From assembly GCA_029977615.1 (NCBI GenBank), contig JAPOKO010000002.1:49920-113919 (forward strand): DNA of 64,000 nucleotides, in the 5' to 3' direction. Source of the stretch: a bacterium (GTDB lineage Bacteria > Actinomycetota > Acidimicrobiia > Acidimicrobiales > Ilumatobacteraceae). A program made the position numbers and the translations under genes. A model generated the notes under the pieces. That model was not told the DNA's origin. It ran no database searches and was given only the letters and a program-made list of their open reading frames with translations. Shown here in pieces: positions 1 to 9,038 of the stretch (position 1 is its first letter; each line of letters starts with the position of its first letter).

Positions 1-2
1 TC

Positions 3-491
3 GGGAATGTTGCGTATGGATGGCTTCGAGCCGCGGGTGGCATTGGCGCAGCAGCAATGGCAGCGTTTTTAGCAGTTCGACCACTTCAAAGAAATGTTGG
101 TCGATCGTTGTTGATTGCAGTTGGAGTGTTTGGTTTAGCAACCATCGTGTTGGGGGATACCTCGAGTTATACCGTTGCGTTCATTGCAGTATTGGTCTTG
201 AGTGCTGCTGACATGGTGAGCGTGTTCATTCGAGGATCAATTGTTCCGCTCGTTACTCCGGATGAAAAACGCGGTCGGGTTTCGGCCGTAGAAAATGTGT
301 TTATTGGTGCAACAAATGAATTGGGAGCTTTTGAATCTGGAGTTGCCTCACAAGCGTTCGGTACTCCCGCAACAGTGATTGGTGGTGGCGTTGCCACCAT
401 TGCCATAGTTGGAGTGTGGTGGTTCGGATTCCCGTCGCTCCGCAAAATTGACCGATTTAGCGACTTGGATACGAGCGAGAACCCTGCATAG
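3..491 (+). CDS. MFS-family efflux transporter, C-terminal part
   Basis: The reading frame is already open at the left edge, so the N-terminal part lies outside the window. About 162 residues remain: several hydrophobic helices rich in Gly and Ala, a glycine-rich segment GAAAMAAFLAVRP, and a loop with RGSIVPLVTPDEKRGRVSAVE, which resembles the conserved cytoplasmic loop of the MFS_3 (enterobactin-exporter-like) branch, where a P-x-x-x-R-G-R motif precedes a transmembrane helix. It ends in a short polar tail (RKIDRFSDLDTSENPA). Family membership is well supported; substrate cannot be told. MscL follows about 30 bp later with its own leaderless-type promoter, so co-transcription is not required. 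Confidence 0.8.
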   Translation, partial: GNVAYGWLRAAGGIGAAAMAAFLAVRPLQRNVGRSLLIAVGVFGLATIVLGDTSSYTVAFIAVLVLSAADMVSVFIRGSIVPLVTPDEKRGRVSAVENVFIGATNELGAFESGVASQAFGTPATVIGGGVATIAIVGVWWFGFPSLRKIDRFSDLDTSENPA

Positions 492-520
492 AAATTGGTT
501 TGGCAACTACTGTGAAAGAC

Positions 521-931
521 ATGTCTAAACCCCTTAAGACAAGTGGTATTGTTCACGAATTCAAAGCCTTTATTAACCGTGGAAGCGTGGTTGACGTCGC
601 AGTTGCCTTCGTGATGGGGGCCACCTTCAAAACGGTGATTGATGCAGTCGCCGGAGACGGCAAGGACAATCAAGGAATCCTCGGAGGCTTGGTCGGTGCC
701 GTGTTTGGCGGAAATCGACCAAACTTCAATGACAAAGGCGTGACGCTGAATGGAAGTTTTATTCCTGTTGGCGGTCTTCTGACCGCAATTCTCAATTTCC
801 TGATGGTGAGCACAGTGATGTTCTTTGTGATCAAGGCGTACGGTCGTTTTCACAATGCAAAAACCGAAGAATCAACAAATGATCTTTTGGCGTCTATCCG
901 CGACGAACTGCGCAAACAGAACAACAACTAA
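521..931 (+). CDS. mscL: Large-conductance mechanosensitive channel MscL
   Basis: MscL forms a homopentameric inner-membrane pore that opens under membrane tension and releases solutes on osmotic downshock. The protein has the family layout: a short amphipathic N-terminus (HEFKAFINRG), TM1 with the conserved GSVVDVAVAFVMGATF segment, a periplasmic loop of about 40 residues, TM2 (GGLLTAILNFLMVSTVMFFVIKAY), and a charged C-terminal helix ending SIRDELRKQNNN, close to other MscL tails. Length of 136 aa is normal. A TTG 21 nt upstream is in frame, but ATG 521 is preferred: TACTGT (508-513) ends exactly 7 nt before it, the leaderless pattern seen throughout this window. The next gene begins at the base after the stop codon. 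Confidence 0.93.
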   Translation: MSKPLKTSGIVHEFKAFINRGSVVDVAVAFVMGATFKTVIDAVAGDGKDNQGILGGLVGAVFGGNRPNFNDKGVTLNGSFIPVGGLLTAILNFLMVSTVMFFVIKAYGRFHNAKTEESTNDLLASIRDELRKQNNN

Positions 932-1780
932 ATGCGTCGCAACGGATTTATCGCTGGTGTAATTGCGACTCTGCTTGCAATCGCAGTTTTATTTGGTGCC
1001 TATCGGTTTGTGGAGAATCGCAGCGAATATTTAAATGGTGTTGGCAGAATTCCAGGCGGCGACTTCAACTCTCTCATCACGCTTCCAGACGGTGTTGATC
1101 TGACATTCCCTGAGCTGATCGGAAAAATGATTGGACCACAAATAGAGGGCAATCGCGTGTTAATGATTGGCGATTCAATTTTTGCTTCCACGTCAAGCCG
1201 TTATGGAAATGAAATGTGCAACACGCTCACAAAACTCGGATGGCAAGTTGCAGTCGAGGCACAAGCAGGAGAATTCATTGGCTTTGGTGCAAAGGTACTG
1301 GGCCGCAGATGGGAAGAAGGTTGGGACACTGCAGTGGTGTTTCTCGGTACCAATAACGACGACAACATGGTGGCGTACGAGCAAAAACTGCGAGAGATGT
1401 TTGATGTGCTTTCGGAAAACCCTTTCGTCGTGTTAACCACTGCAGAGTTTCGTCCAAAACAAATGCAGATCAATGAAATCATCAAACGTGTCGCCGAGGA
1501 GTACGGAAATGTCACCGTGCTTGACTGGGCGGCAGTGGCAAGGAATAACGGTTTGATTGGAACCGATGGGGTGCATCTAACAGCAGACGGCCGAGCAGTT
1601 CTCGCAACTGCTGTTGCGAGAACTCTCGAATTTGCGCGTGATCGAAGCAATGGCCAGTGCTTGCCATCGGTATTTCAGAATGATTCCAAGGTTCTCGATG
1701 CAATGCCAACAACCCTTCCTGCTGAAACGGTGACTACAGATGCGCCCGGAGGAGCGGTAGCAACTACGGTTGCCACATGA
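932..1780 (+). CDS. Membrane-anchored SGNH/GDSL hydrolase
   Basis: Serine esterase/acyl hydrolase of the SGNH fold, probably acting outside the membrane. Residues 5-25 form one hydrophobic helix preceded by MRRN, so it is a signal anchor or uncleaved signal peptide. Block I GDSI is at 80-83 (Ser82 nucleophile), block III GTNN at 139-142 (Asn141 oxyanion), and block V DGVH at 212-215 (Asp212, His215). The C-terminus (about 245-282) is Thr/Ala/Pro-rich and low in complexity, typical of a wall-spanning tail. It begins directly after mscL and its stop overlaps the next start by 4 nt (ATGA), so the three genes likely share a transcript. Substrate unknown; peptidoglycan or cell-wall glycan O-deacetylation is one possibility. 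Confidence 0.8.
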   Translation: MRRNGFIAGVIATLLAIAVLFGAYRFVENRSEYLNGVGRIPGGDFNSLITLPDGVDLTFPELIGKMIGPQIEGNRVLMIGDSIFASTSSRYGNEMCNTLTKLGWQVAVEAQAGEFIGFGAKVLGRRWEEGWDTAVVFLGTNNDDNMVAYEQKLREMFDVLSENPFVVLTTAEFRPKQMQINEIIKRVAEEYGNVTVLDWAAVARNNGLIGTDGVHLTADGRAVLATAVARTLEFARDRSNGQCLPSVFQNDSKVLDAMPTTLPAETVTTDAPGGAVATTVAT

Positions 1781-2697
1781 CTAACAGCATGAAAATTGGA
1801 ATTTTTGGCTCAAACAACGACAGCACTGTTGACGGAGTGCTCGCAGAAGTGAAGGCGGCAGAGCGCGATGGCTTCGCTTCTTATTGGCAGTCACAAATTT
1901 TTGGTCTTGATGCACTCAGCACGCTTTCGGTAGTGGGCCACCAGGTTCCGCGCATTGAACTTGGCACCAGTGTTATTCCTACGTATCCACGTCATCCGAT
2001 GATGTTGGCGCAACAAGCACTCACAGCGAACCAGGCGAGCGGTGGTCGCTTGTGCTTGGGAATCGGCCTTAGTCACCAAGTGGTCATTGAAGGAATGTTG
2101 AACCTTTCATTTGATAAGCCGTTGCGTCACATGAAGGAATACCTATCCATTCTGATGCCATTGATTCACGATCGAAAGGTTTCATTCGCGGGTGAGACAC
2201 TCACTACACATGCCGAACTCACCATTGGAAAACCACAGAGTTGCGATGTTGTCGTTGCGGCACTTGGACCACAAATGCTGAGGCTTGCGGCTGCAATGAC
2301 CCAGGGAACACTCACATGGTGCACCGGTCCCGAAACGCTGCGCACACTCACCGTGCCAACAATTAACGAGGCTGCAGACAAACTTGGAAAGCCAAAGCCT
2401 CGCGTCATTGCAGCTCTTCCAGTGTGTGTCACGAAGGACGTTGAAGGTGCACGAGCTCGAGCAGCACAAGTATTTGCGGTGTATGGACAGTTGCCAAGTT
2501 ATCGAGCAATGTTGGACCACGAGGGCGCTGCCGGCCCAGCAGACGTTGCCATCATCGGTTCAGCAAGTGAAGTGTTTGACAAGATTGCAGCATTGCAAGA
2601 AGTTGGTGTCACTGATTTCGGTGGAGTGGAGTTCGGTGCAACACCAGATGAACAGCACGACACGCGTGAAATGTTGAAGTCGCTATTACAGCGTTAG
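1777..2697 (+). CDS. F420-dependent LLM-class oxidoreductase
   Basis: TIM-barrel enzyme of the luciferase-like monooxygenase superfamily. Signatures visible: MKIGIFGSN at the first strand, ELGTSVIPTYPRHPMMLAQQA (the cis-peptide/cofactor-side region typical of F420-binding LLM enzymes), then SGGRLCLGIGLSHQ, and a late VVAALGPQMLRLAA segment. It most resembles the actinobacterial subfamily sometimes called MSMEG_4879-like. The window also encodes the F420-biosynthesis enzyme CofC, which supports F420 rather than FMN as cofactor. Length 306 aa fits. The start overlaps the upstream stop by 4 nt; ATG 1789 is an alternative that would begin MKIGIFG. Substrate cannot be inferred. Confidence 0.82.
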   Translation: MTNSMKIGIFGSNNDSTVDGVLAEVKAAERDGFASYWQSQIFGLDALSTLSVVGHQVPRIELGTSVIPTYPRHPMMLAQQALTANQASGGRLCLGIGLSHQVVIEGMLNLSFDKPLRHMKEYLSILMPLIHDRKVSFAGETLTTHAELTIGKPQSCDVVVAALGPQMLRLAAAMTQGTLTWCTGPETLRTLTVPTINEAADKLGKPKPRVIAALPVCVTKDVEGARARAAQVFAVYGQLPSYRAMLDHEGAAGPADVAIIGSASEVFDKIAALQEVGVTDFGGVEFGATPDEQHDTREMLKSLLQR

Positions 2698-2701
2698 TTC
2701 A

Positions 2702-4363
2702 CTATTTACGAACAGTTAGCTTGACGCCAGTGTTGGCATTGATTGCGTCAAAGAAGTCATTGCCTTTGTCGTCAACCACGATGAATGCAGGGAAGTCTTG
2801 AACTTCAATTTTCCACACAGCTTCCATACCGAGTTCGGCATACTCAAGTACTTCAACTTTGGTGATGCAGTCTTGGGCTAAGCGTGCTGCTGGACCGCCG
2901 ATTGAACCAAGATAAAACCCGCCGTAGGTATTGCATGCATCGGTGACCTGCTTGGAGCGGTTTCCCTTTGCCAACATGACAAAGCTTCCACCAGCAGCCT
3001 GAAAATCGGCAACGTAGCTGTCCATGCGACCTGCAGTAGTTGGACCAAATGAACCCGATGCAAAACCCTCTGGCGTTTTTGCAGGTCCTGCGTAATAGAC
3101 GCAATGATCTTTCATATATTGCGGAAGACCGTTGCCGGCATCGAGACGTTCTTTGATCTTTGCGTGTGCAATATCGCGGGCTACCACCATTGGACCAGTG
3201 AGCATGACCCGTGTTTTCACGGGGTACTTCGACAACGTGTCGCGAATTTCTGACATTGGCAAATTGAGATCGATTGCAACCACTTCGGTTGCTAGATGCT
3301 CTTCGGTGATTTCCGGAAGGAAGCGAGCAGGATCGGTCTCGAGTTGCTCAAGGAAAATGCCCTTACTGTTGATCTTTCCAAGAGCTTGGCGATCGGCGCT
3401 ACAACTCACAGCCATGGCTACCGGGCAGCTTGCGCCGTGGCGAGGAAGGCGAATAACGCGCACGTCGTGACAGAAGTACTTGCCACCAAATTGCGCACCG
3501 ATTCCTGTTTGTTGCGACAACGTGAGCATCTTCTGTTCAAGGTCGAGATCGCGGAATGCGTGTCCGAGTTTGCTGCCCGATGTTGGCAGCGAATCGAGGT
3601 AGTGAGCGCTTGCAAGTTTTGCTGTCTCTACAGCGTTCTCTGCTGAAGTTCCACCAATGACGATTGCGAGGTGATACGGAGGACATGCCGCAGTGCCAAG
3701 AGTCTTCATTTTTTCAAATGCCCAAGGCAACAACGACTTTTCATTGAGTAGTGCTTTGGTCTCTTGAAACAAGTAGCTCTTGTTAGCCGAACCGCCACCT
3801 TTGGCCATGAACAAGAACTTGTATTCATCGCCGTCAACAGATGAAATTTTGATTTCTGCAGGAAGGTTGGTGTTGGTATTCACCTCTTCGTACATCGAAA
3901 GTGGAGCAAGTTGGCTGTAGCGAAGGTTGCTGGTGAGATACGTGTTGTAGATACCGCGTGAAATTGCTTCTTCATCACCGCCGCCCGTAAACACGAATTG
4001 GCCTTTCTTCCCTTTCACAATTGCCGTGCCCGTGTCTTGGCACATTGGCAACACGCCACCAGCAGAGATGCTGGCATTCTTCAGCAAATCAAGCGCTACA
4101 AATCGATCGTTATCGCTTGCTTCAGGGTCAACCATGATGTTGGCGAGTTGTTGCAAGTGACTCGCGCGCAATAGGTGAGCAATGTCGCGCATGGCGTGCT
4201 CGGTGAGCATAACTATTGCAGCGGGATCAACTTTGAGAAAGGTTCCTTCGCTGGTCTCAAAAGTAGAAACACCTTCGTTTCCTAGGAAACGGTATTGCGT
4301 GTCATCTGCGCCAAGAGGAAGCAGCTCCGAGAATTCAAATGGTGCTGGCGTTGGCTTTGCCAT
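2702..4363 (-). CDS. fumA: Class I fumarate hydratase ([4Fe-4S] type)
   Basis: Interconverts fumarate and (S)-malate in the TCA cycle using an oxygen-sensitive [4Fe-4S] cluster. The 553-aa product carries the three cluster cysteines in the expected contexts and spacing: Cys108 in PMCQDTGTA, Cys227 in TAACPPYH and Cys321 in VSCSADRQ. Other conserved stretches are the KGGGSANKS loop and [11 protein letters not shown] near the C-terminus. An in-frame start 69 nt upstream would overlap the preceding gene; ATG 4363 is preferred because it sits in a TAATG stop/start junction with that gene, implying translational coupling. The stop is 4 bp from the convergent LLM stop. Class I fumarase in an otherwise aerobic-looking actinobacterium is not rare but is worth noting. 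Confidence 0.93.
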   Translation of the reverse strand: MAKPTPAPFEFSELLPLGADDTQYRFLGNEGVSTFETSEGTFLKVDPAAIVMLTEHAMRDIAHLLRASHLQQLANIMVDPEASDNDRFVALDLLKNASISAGGVLPMCQDTGTAIVKGKKGQFVFTGGGDEEAISRGIYNTYLTSNLRYSQLAPLSMYEEVNTNTNLPAEIKISSVDGDEYKFLFMAKGGGSANKSYLFQETKALLNEKSLLPWAFEKMKTLGTAACPPYHLAIVIGGTSAENAVETAKLASAHYLDSLPTSGSKLGHAFRDLDLEQKMLTLSQQTGIGAQFGGKYFCHDVRVIRLPRHGASCPVAMAVSCSADRQALGKINSKGIFLEQLETDPARFLPEITEEHLATEVVAIDLNLPMSEIRDTLSKYPVKTRVMLTGPMVVARDIAHAKIKERLDAGNGLPQYMKDHCVYYAGPAKTPEGFASGSFGPTTAGRMDSYVADFQAAGGSFVMLAKGNRSKQVTDACNTYGGFYLGSIGGPAARLAQDCITKVEVLEYAELGMEAVWKIEVQDFPAFIVVDDKGNDFFDAINANTGVKLTVRK

Positions 4364-4869
4364 TACACGAGTGCCGGTGTGCCCTTGTAGGTACCTGGGT
4401 CGCCAGCAGCGGGAATCAACGGACGTGACCACTTCACCGTGTCGGCAATGTAGTCAGAAACTTCGCGCCATGACTTAGGGCTCCATCCCTGAGCGCACTG
4501 TGGCACGGTTCCATCTGACTGAATAAACACAAACGCAGGAAGTTCTGTGAGACCGAGTTGCTTAACCAACACGCGGTCTGGATCGGTGAAGGTGAGATAG
4601 GTGTCTGCTAGCGGACCAAGGAACTTTTTGGCATCGGCTTCAGAGGATGTGACCACAAAATTGACTCGTGTCGCTGCACCGGAGAACTCATGCAGGATTC
4701 TTGAAGCGGTCTTCAAGATCCATGAACTTTCGTTGGTGTAGGGATCGATGACGATGGACGTGAGATGGAAGGTGGTCAACCATTCGCGCAATGGGCGAGC
4801 CTCGCCGTTGAGGGGTTTGAGTGAGGTGTCGAGAGAAGGTGCGTTTGCCACAGGATGAGACGGTAGCAA
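4363..4869 (-). CDS. Thioredoxin-fold protein lacking a CXXC motif, coupled to fumarase
   Basis: About 168 aa. The central and C-terminal parts read like a thioredoxin fold: [20 protein letters not shown] where the CXXC would lie (here no cysteine pair), then a cis-Pro region [16 protein letters not shown] and a closing [11 protein letters not shown] helix. No signal peptide. Its stop overlaps the fumarase start (TAATG), so the two are almost certainly co-translated. Without the cysteine pair it is unlikely to be a disulfide reductase; a structural, chaperone or cluster-protecting role for the oxygen-labile fumarase is speculation. Start is TTG 4869 as listed; GTG six codons later (VANAPS) is an alternative. 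The divergent neighbour starts only 23 bp away. Confidence 0.62.
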   Translation of the reverse strand: MLPSHPVANAPSLDTSLKPLNGEARPLREWLTTFHLTSIVIDPYTNESSWILKTASRILHEFSGAATRVNFVVTSSEADAKKFLGPLADTYLTFTDPDRVLVKQLGLTELPAFVFIQSDGTVPQCAQGWSPKSWREVSDYIADTVKWSRPLIPAAGDPGTYKGTPALV

Positions 4870-4892
4870 GTTAGAGCACTAGCGTCTCAACA

Positions 4893-5693
4893 ATGCACCC
4901 GATTGAGCATCTGCGGTATGTGGCGCGTGCCACTGGAGCCGACCCGGTGGCACTGGTGAGCGAGACAGCACAAGCGCTATTTGGCTTGCATATGGAGCCG
5001 GCGGGCTTGGTTTTGGCCGCACGGAGAATTGTGGAGCGACACCCAACATGTGCGCCATTGTGGTGGCTGTGCGCTCAAGCGTTATCTGCACTTGACCCGT
5101 TTGAACGTCTGTATGAACTGGAATCCGAGATCGACAAAGATGCAACGACTGACCATCTGCTTGAGCACATCAGCGAAGCGAAGACAATGTGCATAGTTGG
5201 ATGGAGCCCAACAGCGCTTGAAGCCTTGGTGCAACGTGGTGATTGCAAAGCCTTAGTGATTGATTCATTCGGATCGGCGGATAGTGCTGTGAATGCACTT
5301 GAGCGCGTTCAGGTGGAGGCAGAAAGCGTGTCGATTGAACATGCAGCTCGCGCGATTGAAATGTGCGACATGGTGGTGCTTGATGCACTGGGATGCGGAC
5401 CAGACGAATTCTTAATGACCTCTGGTTCGCATGGTGTGGCCGCACTCGCATATGTTGCACAAAAACCTGCTGTCGTCACTGCACGACGCGGCACGCGATT
5501 GCCATCAGAACTGTGGGAGTCAATGAAGTCGCGCAATTTCGATGCACAACGACCGTGGCGAACCGAAGTGGATGTTGTTCCGCGCGAACTGATTCGCGCT
5601 GTGGTTGGACCACAGGGAATCGTGGATGCCTCGCTGTCGGTAGTGGCCGAATGTGCGCCTACGACCGAGATGCTCGTGCGCAGTGCGATGTAA
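4893..5693 (+). CDS. eIF-2B/MtnA-like Rossmann-domain protein
   Basis: A 266-aa cytosolic protein. The N-terminal ~75 residues are helical with RHPTCAPLWWLCAQAL; after that comes an alpha/beta domain whose segments (KTMCIVGWSPTALEAL, KALVIDSFG, CDMVVLDALGCGPDEFLMTSGSHGVAALAYVAQKPAVV) follow the order of the eIF-2B alpha/beta/delta and methylthioribose-1-phosphate isomerase fold, in particular the D-x-V-x-x-D-A-G plus late G-S/T-x-x-x-A-L-A motif. Actinobacterial proteins of this kind have no established function. TAGCGT (4880-4885) ends 7 nt before the ATG. The CitE-like gene follows 10 bp downstream but has its own hexamer. Family call is tentative. Confidence 0.55.
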   Translation: MHPIEHLRYVARATGADPVALVSETAQALFGLHMEPAGLVLAARRIVERHPTCAPLWWLCAQALSALDPFERLYELESEIDKDATTDHLLEHISEAKTMCIVGWSPTALEALVQRGDCKALVIDSFGSADSAVNALERVQVEAESVSIEHAARAIEMCDMVVLDALGCGPDEFLMTSGSHGVAALAYVAQKPAVVTARRGTRLPSELWESMKSRNFDAQRPWRTEVDVVPRELIRAVVGPQGIVDASLSVVAECAPTTEMLVRSAM

Positions 5694-5703
5694 CCTGTAA
5701 ACC

Positions 5704-6645
5704 ATGTCAGCACGCTCCCGTAATCTTCCTCGCCGTTCTTGTCTGTCAATTCCAGGCTCGTCAGAAAAAATGCTGGGCAAGGGTCCAGGAATTCCTGCCG
5801 ACATGGTGTTCCTCGATCTTGAAGACGCTGTAGCTCCAAAAGAAAAAGAAGCTTCACGCGCAAAAATCGCCGCCGCAATTCGTGGCAACGACTGGGGCGA
5901 CAAGGTGTTGTGTGTTCGCGTGAACGACTGGAGCACCAAGTGGACAGCCTTCGACATCATCGAAGTTGTTGGCAACGCGGGTGAGCGTCTTGATGAAATC
6001 ATGTTGCCAAAGGTTGAATCTGCAGCGCAGATCGTGGCAACTGACATGCTGCTTCGCCAAGTAGAAATTTCAGCTGGTTTGCCAATCGGCCACATCGGTA
6101 TTGAAGCGCAAATTGAAACTGCTCGCGGACTCATCAACGTTGAAGAAATCTGTGCAGCCAGCCCACGCCTTGAAACCATTATCTTCGGCCCAGCCGACTT
6201 CGCAGCAAGCATGGAAATGCCAGTGCTCACAGGTGGCGTGAAGATCGATGAGTACCCAGGCGATCACTTCCATTACGTGTACAACAAAATCTTGATGGCA
6301 GGACGGGCAAATGGACTGCAAGTAATTGACGGACCGTTCTTGCATGTTCGCGATAGCGATGCGCTTCGCGAGTACAGCATGCGTTCACGCATTCTTGGCT
6401 ACGACGGCAAGTGGGCATTGCACCCAGACCAAGTAACCGTCTTGAACGACGTGTTCTCGCCAACGCAAGAGCAGTTTGATAAAGCGTGGTCGATTATTGA
6501 TGCCTACAAAGAAGCCACTGAAGGCGAAGGCAAGGGTGCAGTCATGTTTGGCAACGAAATGATTGACGAAGCCAGTCGCAAGATGGCATTGAAGTTCATC
6601 TCGCGTGGCGAGCGTGCAGGTCGCAAGCGTTCACCACAAGCGTGA
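5704..6645 (+). CDS. CitE/HpcH-family acyl-CoA lyase or thioesterase
   Basis: TIM-barrel enzyme of the citrate-lyase-beta/malyl-CoA-lyase family, acting on beta-hydroxyacyl-CoA such as malyl-CoA or beta-methylmalyl-CoA. Visible: RSCLSIPGSSEKMLGKG at the N-terminus (the RS-x-L-x-x-P-G motif), DMVFLDLEDAVAPKEK (Mg-site acidic residues), KVLCVRVND, IMLPKVESA, IEAQIETARGLINVEEI (active-site Glu region), IFGPADFAAS, and GYDGKWALHPDQV, which all match the family in order. Length 313 aa fits. TAACCT (5691-5696) ends 7 nt before ATG 5704. The overlapping HAD gene and the nearby acyl-CoA dehydrogenase and MaoC genes resemble the CitE-MaoC-FadE catabolic neighbourhood of mycobacteria; the exact substrate is inference. 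Confidence 0.83.
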   Translation: MSARSRNLPRRSCLSIPGSSEKMLGKGPGIPADMVFLDLEDAVAPKEKEASRAKIAAAIRGNDWGDKVLCVRVNDWSTKWTAFDIIEVVGNAGERLDEIMLPKVESAAQIVATDMLLRQVEISAGLPIGHIGIEAQIETARGLINVEEICAASPRLETIIFGPADFAASMEMPVLTGGVKIDEYPGDHFHYVYNKILMAGRANGLQVIDGPFLHVRDSDALREYSMRSRILGYDGKWALHPDQVTVLNDVFSPTQEQFDKAWSIIDAYKEATEGEGKGAVMFGNEMIDEASRKMALKFISRGERAGRKRSPQA

Positions 6646-7355
6646 CCAAACGTTTCGACGCAATTATGTTTGATGCCGGCGGCATCTTTTTATTACCCGA
6701 CCCCATTTCGCTTGGTGCAATTATTCGGGCTCACGGTGGCGATGGATCAATTGAACGTTTAATGCGAGCACATTATGCAGGCATGGAACGTTTGGACAAT
6801 GTTGCACGTGAAAATGCAAAGGAAACCATTGATGGTTTCAGTTGGGATCCATATCGTGATGCATATGTAGAGGCAGCAGGAATTACCGGACCTGCAGCAG
6901 TGACCGCAAGTGCACAACTGCGAAAAATGTTCTCACCGTTTTTATGGCGATATCCAATTCTTGAATCCGCTGCAGCATTGTGGCAGATGCACTTGAAGGG
7001 TCTACCGATCGGCATTGTGTCGAATGCCAGCGGACAAGTGGAAGCAACGCTTGCCAACCAATGCATTTGTCAGGTGGGCACCGGTGCCGGAGTGCCGGTA
7101 CTCATTGTTACTGATTCGCATGTCATTGGAACAGCCAAACCTCATCCGGGAATCTTCCGTGATGCGATCGCAGTCATGAATGACATAGGAATTGGAAACG
7201 ACAGAATTGCTTACGTTGGCGATTCATATGTCAACGACGTCGTCGGGGCGCGCAATGCAGGACTGCAACCAATTTTGTTAGATCCGTACAACGATCATGC
7301 AAATTATGATTGCGAACGAATTAGCTCGCTACACGATTTGCTCGCGCTTATTTAA
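6642..7355 (+). CDS. HAD-superfamily hydrolase
   Basis: A 237-aa haloacid dehalogenase-like phosphohydrolase. Motif I is FDAIMFDAGGIF: the nucleophile Asp11 is present but the usual second Asp is Gly13, as in several DxGG-type subfamily IA members. Motif II is GIVSNASG, motif III TAKPHPGIF (Lys), and motif IV YVGDSYVNDVVGARNAG. The cap lies between motifs I and II (about residues 20-100). The GTG start overlaps the CitE-like stop by 4 nt (GTGA), so the two are translationally coupled and may act on the same pathway. The 3' end overlaps the convergent acyl-CoA dehydrogenase gene by 8 bp. Substrate unknown. Confidence 0.8.
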   Translation: MTKRFDAIMFDAGGIFLLPDPISLGAIIRAHGGDGSIERLMRAHYAGMERLDNVARENAKETIDGFSWDPYRDAYVEAAGITGPAAVTASAQLRKMFSPFLWRYPILESAAALWQMHLKGLPIGIVSNASGQVEATLANQCICQVGTGAGVPVLIVTDSHVIGTAKPHPGIFRDAIAVMNDIGIGNDRIAYVGDSYVNDVVGARNAGLQPILLDPYNDHANYDCERISSLHDLLALI

Positions 7356-8967
7356 CTGCTGACTCTTCAACCAAACGGCGAGCAATCACTTTCAAGCACA
7401 GTGTTTCGTCGGCGCCTTCAAAGATTGACAACACGCGAGCGTCAACGAAGAGACGGCTCACTGAGTATTCCTCGGCATAACCAAAACCGCCATGAATTTG
7501 CATGGCTTCGCGCGACACCCATTCGGCCGCCTTGCACACATATGCCTTCACCATGCTGGCTTCCATTTGGCCTTCGCCTTTGCCCATCAGCTTGGCAACG
7601 GTGTAGGCAAACTGACGTGAAGCCTGGGTGATCACGGCCATCCGACCCAGCTTGGCTTGAGTGAGTTGGTACTCGGCAATGTTGTGGCCAAATGCTTTGC
7701 GGTTGTTGGCGTATTCAACTGCCGATTCATAGGAAGCTTGCATCACGCCAACTGCACGTGCCGCTGTTTGTAGACGACCGTTTTCGAATCCGCTCATTTG
7801 GTAATAGAAGCCTTTGCCCAAACCTGATTCTTCACCGATCAAATGGTTTGCAGGAACGAACCAGTTCTCGATTGCAATTTCATAGCTATGCATGCCGCGA
7901 TAGCCGATGGTGTCAATTGGGCGGCCTTCCATTTTTCCGCCACCAGGTTGCTTGAACATGAAGCCATGAGCATCGCCTAGAGGTTTTGGAACGATAAACA
8001 AACTCAGACCACGGTGTGTCTTGCTGCGATCTGGATCGGTTCGTGCAAGCAGCATCAAGACGTTGGCGCGGGCGGCAAACGTGCACCATGTTTTTACGCC
8101 GTTGATGACGTAACCCTCGACGCCGTCTTCGTTTGTGCCCTTCACCGCCATCGTGGTGAGGTTGGCAACGTCGCTGCCGTAATCAGGTTCGGTAACTGCA
8201 ACTGCAGCCATCACTTCTGCAGATGCAAGCTTTGGTAACCACTCCTGCTTTTGCGCTTCAGTTCCACCATTAACCAATGCGCGCGTGAGAATTTCTGGGC
8301 GAGTGATCAGTGAACCGCCGATTCCAAGCGATGCACGTGACAACTCTTCGGTTGCAATGCAGTTCGCCATGTATTCGCCGTCGCCACCTTCACTGAAACC
8401 GCCATACTCAGATGGAACGGAAAGTCCGAATGCGCCAAGCTCGGCAAGACCTGAAATGATTTCTTCTGGAACGTCTGCGTTGTGGCGGTGCACATGTTCG
8501 GCGCGTGGTGCAATCACTTTTGTGGCAAAACTGCGGAACGTGTCTTGCACCATTTCGAATTCGTCTTCTAAGTGGCGAGGTCCGGCTACAGACGCAAGCG
8601 ACGCCAAAAACTCGGGCTCGCGAAATGCGGTCATGAAATCATGCGCTGATCCGAGCGGGTTCTGTTCAACTCCCCACATTTCTTCACGGCCAAGGAGGCG
8701 AGTGCTGACTTCGTGCAACATGTCGGCAACGAATGCGCAGGTGATGAGTGCTTCAGAATTTCCCTTACCGCCGTAGTCAATGAGAGAGCGAGCAGTTTCA
8801 ACCGCTGCGGCAGAATGTGCAAGATCGTAAGCAAGCACCTGGTGATCATCGGGTCCGCCTTGAGCTGCGAGCGTGCGAACGCCTTTTCCGACGACGCGAC
8901 GAGCCAAATCGATGACCTCTGCAGCACGTGTGAGATCTGGGGTTGGAGACGATGTAGGGGTTGCCAT
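7348..8967 (-). CDS. Acyl-CoA dehydrogenase with N-terminal helical extension
   Basis: FAD-dependent oxidation of an acyl-CoA to the 2-enoyl-CoA. The core (about residues 155-535) shows GLSVPSEYGGF, AVTEPDYGSDVANL (FAD-site), GVKTWCTFAARAN, GRLQTAARAVGV, QIHGGFGYAEEYSVSRLFVDARV and a Glu in SIFEGADETL where many family members hold the catalytic base. The protein is about 539 aa, well over the usual 380-400, because of a mainly helical N-terminal ~150 residues (DLARRVVGKGVRTLAAQGG...). In the full-length reading a GTG lies 57 nt upstream, but ATG 8967 is chosen: TAGCGT ends 7 nt before it. Its 3' end overlaps the convergent HAD gene by 8 bp; substrate chain length unknown. Confidence 0.87.
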   Translation of the reverse strand: MATPTSSPTPDLTRAAEVIDLARRVVGKGVRTLAAQGGPDDHQVLAYDLAHSAAAVETARSLIDYGGKGNSEALITCAFVADMLHEVSTRLLGREEMWGVEQNPLGSAHDFMTAFREPEFLASLASVAGPRHLEDEFEMVQDTFRSFATKVIAPRAEHVHRHNADVPEEIISGLAELGAFGLSVPSEYGGFSEGGDGEYMANCIATEELSRASLGIGGSLITRPEILTRALVNGGTEAQKQEWLPKLASAEVMAAVAVTEPDYGSDVANLTTMAVKGTNEDGVEGYVINGVKTWCTFAARANVLMLLARTDPDRSKTHRGLSLFIVPKPLGDAHGFMFKQPGGGKMEGRPIDTIGYRGMHSYEIAIENWFVPANHLIGEESGLGKGFYYQMSGFENGRLQTAARAVGVMQASYESAVEYANNRKAFGHNIAEYQLTQAKLGRMAVITQASRQFAYTVAKLMGKGEGQMEASMVKAYVCKAAEWVSREAMQIHGGFGYAEEYSVSRLFVDARVLSIFEGADETLCLKVIARRLVEESAVK

Positions 8968-9038
8968 TTCGTAAACGCTAGTGAGCACTGGGTCATAGGG
9001 ACTAACCCTGCAGGGCGTTGTCACCTACGATTTAGGGC

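Noticed and set aside
167..853. 228-aa ORF on the minus strand
   Set aside because: It is antisense to the MFS and MscL genes, has no recognisable motif, and both plus-strand genes are clear.
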